7,261 bases of DNA, from assembly GCA_017304505.1 (NCBI GenBank), contig JAFKKQ010000257.1, positions 1 through 7,261 of the forward strand. The letters are read 5' to 3'. Below, in pieces: positions 5,134 through 7,261 of the stretch; position 1 is the first letter of the stretch, and every line of letters starts with the position of its first letter. A program made the translations under genes and the position numbers. Under the pieces are notes generated by a model. That model ran no database searches and was not told where the DNA came from. It saw only the letters and a list, made by a program, of their open reading frames with translations. Origin of the DNA: Hyphomicrobiales bacterium. GTDB lineage: Bacteria > Pseudomonadota > Alphaproteobacteria > Rhizobiales > Xanthobacteraceae.

Positions 5134-6116
5134 TGCTGTCCGAGCTTGGCGTCGGCGATGACTTTGCGCCAGCGCACCAGATCGGCCTGATAGATTTTCT
5201 CCAGTTCCTCCGGCGTGCCGGTGCCGGGATCGAGATTGATCGAGGCGAAGCGCTTGCGCACCTCGTCAGATGCGATGGCCTTGGTCAATTCGCGGTTGAG
5301 CCGGGCGACGATATCGCGGGGGGTCTTGGCCGGCACCACGATGCCGTTCCAGGAGATCACTTTGTAATCCGGAACGCCGCTTTCGGCGGCGGTCGGCACC
5401 TTCGGCAGCGCCGGCACACGCTTTTCCGTGGACACGGCGATGGCGCGCAGCACGCCGGAGTTGATCTGCCCGATCACACCGGGCAGCGTCTCCATGACGA
5501 CCTGCACGTTTCCAGCAATCAGTGCCGCGACAACCTCGCCGGTGGTACGGAAATGCACGGTGGGCACTTTGATACCGGCCAGTGAGCTGAAATAGAGCGC
5601 GTTCAGATGCTGCGCGCTGCCGGCGCTGATGCAGCCGATGTTGAACTTGTCGGGGTCCTTCTTGGCTGCCGCGATCACGTCCTGCACGGTCTTGATCGGG
5701 CTGTCGGCCTTGACCACGATCACGAAGGCGAACGATCCCACCGCCGTCACCGGCGTGAAGTCCGTCGACCAGTTGTAAGGCAGCGACTTGAACATGGAGG
5801 GCGCGATCGCGTTCTGGCCGCTGACCCAGAGCATGGTGTGGCCGTCGGCCGGCGCGCGCGCGACGCTCGCCGCCGCGGTGGAGCCGCCCGCCCCCGGCAT
5901 GTTCTCGATGATGACCGGCTTGCCGAGCGAGCCCGCCATCTGCTGCGCGATGGCGCGGCCGGCGGTGTCGCCGAGACCGCCGGCGCCGAAGCCCATGACG
6001 ATCTTCACCGGCCGCGACGGAAACTCCTGCGCCGCCGCGCCCGAGGCGAGCAGGCCCACGCCCATCCCGAAGGCGGCCATGCAACCGAGAATCTTCCCGA
6101 CACGAAATCCAATCAT
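5130..6116 (-). CDS. TctC/Bug-family periplasmic substrate-binding protein
   Basis: A 328-residue tripartite tricarboxylate transporter (TTT) receptor of the Bug family. It binds a small carboxylate or related solute in the periplasm for delivery to a TctAB membrane transporter. A Sec signal peptide is clear: K8, a hydrophobic core at about 10-25, and likely cleavage after ASGAAA (residue 29) before QEFPSRPVKIV. Family hallmarks are FGAGGLGDTAGR (43-54), ENMPGAGGSTAA (71-82), GSAQHLNALYF (166-176), then HFRTTGEVVAALIAGNVQVV and ESGVPDY (245-251). The length is standard. GGGAGGGA lies 4 nt before the ATG at 6116. The 52-nt leader after the NIPSNAP gene is unusually A/T-rich (6145-6164) for this genome. 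No tctA or tctB lies in the window, which is common for the large Bug families of beta- and alphaproteobacteria. The ligand cannot be predicted. Confidence 0.9.
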   Translation of the reverse strand: MIGFRVGKILGCMAAFGMGVGLLASGAAAQEFPSRPVKIVMGFGAGGLGDTAGRAIAQQMAGSLGKPVIIENMPGAGGSTAAASVARAPADGHTMLWVSGQNAIAPSMFKSLPYNWSTDFTPVTAVGSFAFVIVVKADSPIKTVQDVIAAAKKDPDKFNIGCISAGSAQHLNALYFSSLAGIKVPTVHFRTTGEVVAALIAGNVQVVMETLPGVIGQINSGVLRAIAVSTEKRVPALPKVPTAAESGVPDYKVISWNGIVVPAKTPRDIVARLNRELTKAIASDEVRKRFASINLDPGTGTPEELEKIYQADLVRWRKVIADAKLGQH

Positions 6117-6168
6117 GCTTTCCCTCCCGACAATATCCGTTTCGATTTTTTTGTTTTGAAAAAAGCTG

Positions 6169-6492
6169 TCAGCGCTTGATCGGCGCGAACGGCGCCGGCG
6201 ACATCAGCTTGCTCTCCTGCTTGAGGAGATAACCCGCTTCGGCATTCATCCCGAGATATTTGATCCACTCGGGATCCTTGGACAGCGCCTCGCGCCGGCG
6301 ATTGCGGTCCGACGCATCTTCATAGACCCAGATGTGCACGTAGGTGTTGACGTCGCCGGTCTCGCTGACGAGCCAAGCCAGCGGTTCGCCGAAATGGCGC
6401 TTCTGCGCCGCGAGGCCGTGCTGCTCGTAGAGTGCGAGCTGTTTGCGCAGCGTGCCCACGCGCACGGTGTAGGTTCGATGGTCGAGCAGCAT
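6169..6492 (-). CDS. NIPSNAP-family protein
   Basis: A 107-residue protein with the NIPSNAP (ferredoxin-like alpha/beta) fold. MLLDHRTYTVRVGTL at the start and VNTYVHIWVYEDASDRNRRR (48-67) are typical, as is the following DPEWIKYL (73-80). NIPSNAP domains form dimeric alpha+beta barrels. Bacterial members are often beside catabolic genes, but their biochemical role is not settled. The frame is open to a TTG at 6510, but the ATG at 6492 is preferred because it matches the family N-terminus and has AAAGGA 5 nt upstream. It is followed after 52 nt by the TctC-type gene and then the aldolase-like gene, all minus strand, so it is probably the first gene of that operon. The length is standard for single-domain bacterial members and nothing appears broken. 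Confidence 0.85.
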   Translation of the reverse strand: MLLDHRTYTVRVGTLRKQLALYEQHGLAAQKRHFGEPLAWLVSETGDVNTYVHIWVYEDASDRNRRREALSKDPEWIKYLGMNAEAGYLLKQESKLMSPAPFAPIKR

Positions 6493-6597
6493 GATGGTCC
6501 TTTCCCGCAAAACCGGATGATCGGACCTTACAATGCCGGTCCAGTGATGGGAACGTCCCCACGCAGGGATGCCAGGGTGGCATGGCGCGAGGGTTGA
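6493..6597 (-). promoter_or_regulatory. Intergenic region upstream of the NIPSNAP operon, with a perfect small palindrome
   Basis: This 105-nt gap between the pbpC stop and the NIPSNAP start should carry the promoter of the NIPSNAP-tctC-aldolase operon. It contains a perfect 6-bp palindrome, ATGCCA-GGG-TGGCAT (6569-6583), about 14 nt beyond the pbpC stop. A weaker pair GGACC/GGTCC lies at 6523-6527 and 6538-6542. The first could be a regulator operator or the stem of a pbpC terminator (no T-run). I find no convincing -35/-10 pair. The region as a whole is a functional guess based on position. Confidence 0.3.
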
Positions 6598-7261
6598 CTA
6601 TTGCAACCGCACCATCACGCTGTCGGCGGTGCCCTTGGCGTCGATTACGGTGAGCCGCAGGAAGCCCGGCCCGTCCGGCTTGACGAATAGCGTGCGCCGG
6701 TCGGCCCGCGCCACGGCCGGCAGGCCGTTGACCAGCACCGTCAGCGGCTCGACACCACCGGAAATCTTTAGCGCCAACGGATCGGGCTTGCCGTCGAAGC
6801 TCGAAAGCTCGACGCGCGCGCCGTCCGGCGGAAACACGATGTGCAGCGCCGGGGTGGTGGTGTCGGCGCTGGCAACGACGCCGGCGGGGCGGAAATGCCG
6901 CAACGGCAGCGGCAGCTTTCCGCTGGTGGCGAACACAGCCCCGCGCGGCGCGTGCGGCAGCGGTACGAGCGGCTGTCCGGTGCGGGCGAAGGCATCGAAC
7001 AAGATCGGGGCTGCGGCGACACGGCCGACGAGTCCCGGAACGGGCGCGCCATCCGGCCGGCCGACCCAGACGCCGATGGTGCGCTTGCCGTCGAAACCGA
7101 CCGACCAGGCATCGCGATAGCCGTAGGATGTGCCGGTCTTGTAGGCGATGCGGCCGCCGGCGGCGTTCTCCGGCGGCGGCGAACCGATCAGCACGTTGCC
7201 GACGTACCAGGCGGCGACAGGATCGAGCAGCCGGCGCGGCGCCGACACGGCTGCGTCCATC
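6598..7261 (-). CDS. pbpC: Penicillin-binding protein 1C, C-terminal part (5' truncated by window)
   Basis: The last 220 or so codons of a bifunctional class A penicillin-binding protein of the PBP1C type, a peptidoglycan transglycosylase/transpeptidase anchored in the inner membrane with its catalytic part in the periplasm. The third transpeptidase motif is present as KTGTSYGYRDAW (visible residues 41-52), followed by the PBP1C-typical GVWVGRPDGAPVPG (63-76) and AAPILFDAF. After this comes the PBP1C C-terminal domain (BiPBP_C, about 135-220), an immunoglobulin-like module with PALHIVFPPDGARVE and a closing LTVIDAKGTADSVMVRLQ. The SxxK and SxN motifs and the glycosyltransferase domain lie outside the window. 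The ATG at 7260 is internal and not the true start. The gene ends with TAG at 6600-6598. Confidence 0.9.
   Translation of the reverse strand, partial: MDAAVSAPRRLLDPVAAWYVGNVLIGSPPPENAAGGRIAYKTGTSYGYRDAWSVGFDGKRTIGVWVGRPDGAPVPGLVGRVAAAPILFDAFARTGQPLVPLPHAPRGAVFATSGKLPLPLRHFRPAGVVASADTTTPALHIVFPPDGARVELSSFDGKPDPLALKISGGVEPLTVLVNGLPAVARADRRTLFVKPDGPGFLRLTVIDAKGTADSVMVRLQ

Noticed and set aside
5607..6179. 190-codon plus-strand frame
   Set aside because: Antisense to the TctC-type gene; dominated by Arg, His, Ala and Gly, no recognisable motif.

Overview
The window looks like chromosomal DNA from a GC-rich alphaproteobacterium, most likely Hyphomicrobiales of the Bradyrhizobium / Rhodopseudomonas / Pseudolabrys kind. 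This is inferred from strong G/C bias at third codon positions, a periplasmic TctC-type binding protein in a small catabolic operon, a lipid A/LPS-type glycosylation cluster, and an intergenic palindromic repeat of the style scattered through these genomes. No species can be named from the sequence alone. No mobile element with a transposase, CRISPR array, tRNA or rRNA was seen.

Layout. Bases 1-226 (+) are the 3' end of a cystathionine beta-lyase gene. Everything else reads on the minus strand and converges on it. Between the convergent genes, 228-347 holds a hairpin and a three-stem palindromic repeat.

Bases 350-4138 (minus) form one probable operon. In transcription order it has an ArnT-like GT39 integral-membrane glycosyltransferase (4138-2423), a PAP2 phosphatase (2426-1575, start overlapping the previous stop), a GT2 polyprenyl-phosphate sugar synthase (1525-792) and a small LABN-domain membrane protein (691-350). 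In this type of pathway the GT2 enzyme makes a polyprenyl-phosphate-linked sugar on the cytoplasmic face. A small membrane partner may help move it across. The GT39 enzyme then transfers the sugar to lipid A, core or another periplasmic acceptor, and a PAP2 enzyme removes a phosphate from the acceptor or the carrier lipid. Two lesions stand out. The GT2 gene is frameshifted by what looks like a deletion of about 25 nt that removes the conserved nucleotide-binding block. A decayed second copy of a GT2 3' end, with an in-frame stop, lies between GT2 and the LABN gene. As sequenced, the pathway lacks its donor-making enzyme.

Bases 4259-6492 (minus) hold a second probable operon: a NIPSNAP-family protein, a TctC/Bug periplasmic substrate-binding protein, and a class II aldolase/adducin-like protein. 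Its function is probably uptake and catabolism of an unidentified organic acid. A 76-bp inverted-repeat element sits between the last two genes and includes the tctC-type stop codon. Bases 6598-7261 are the 3' part of pbpC (penicillin-binding protein 1C), which runs off the right edge.
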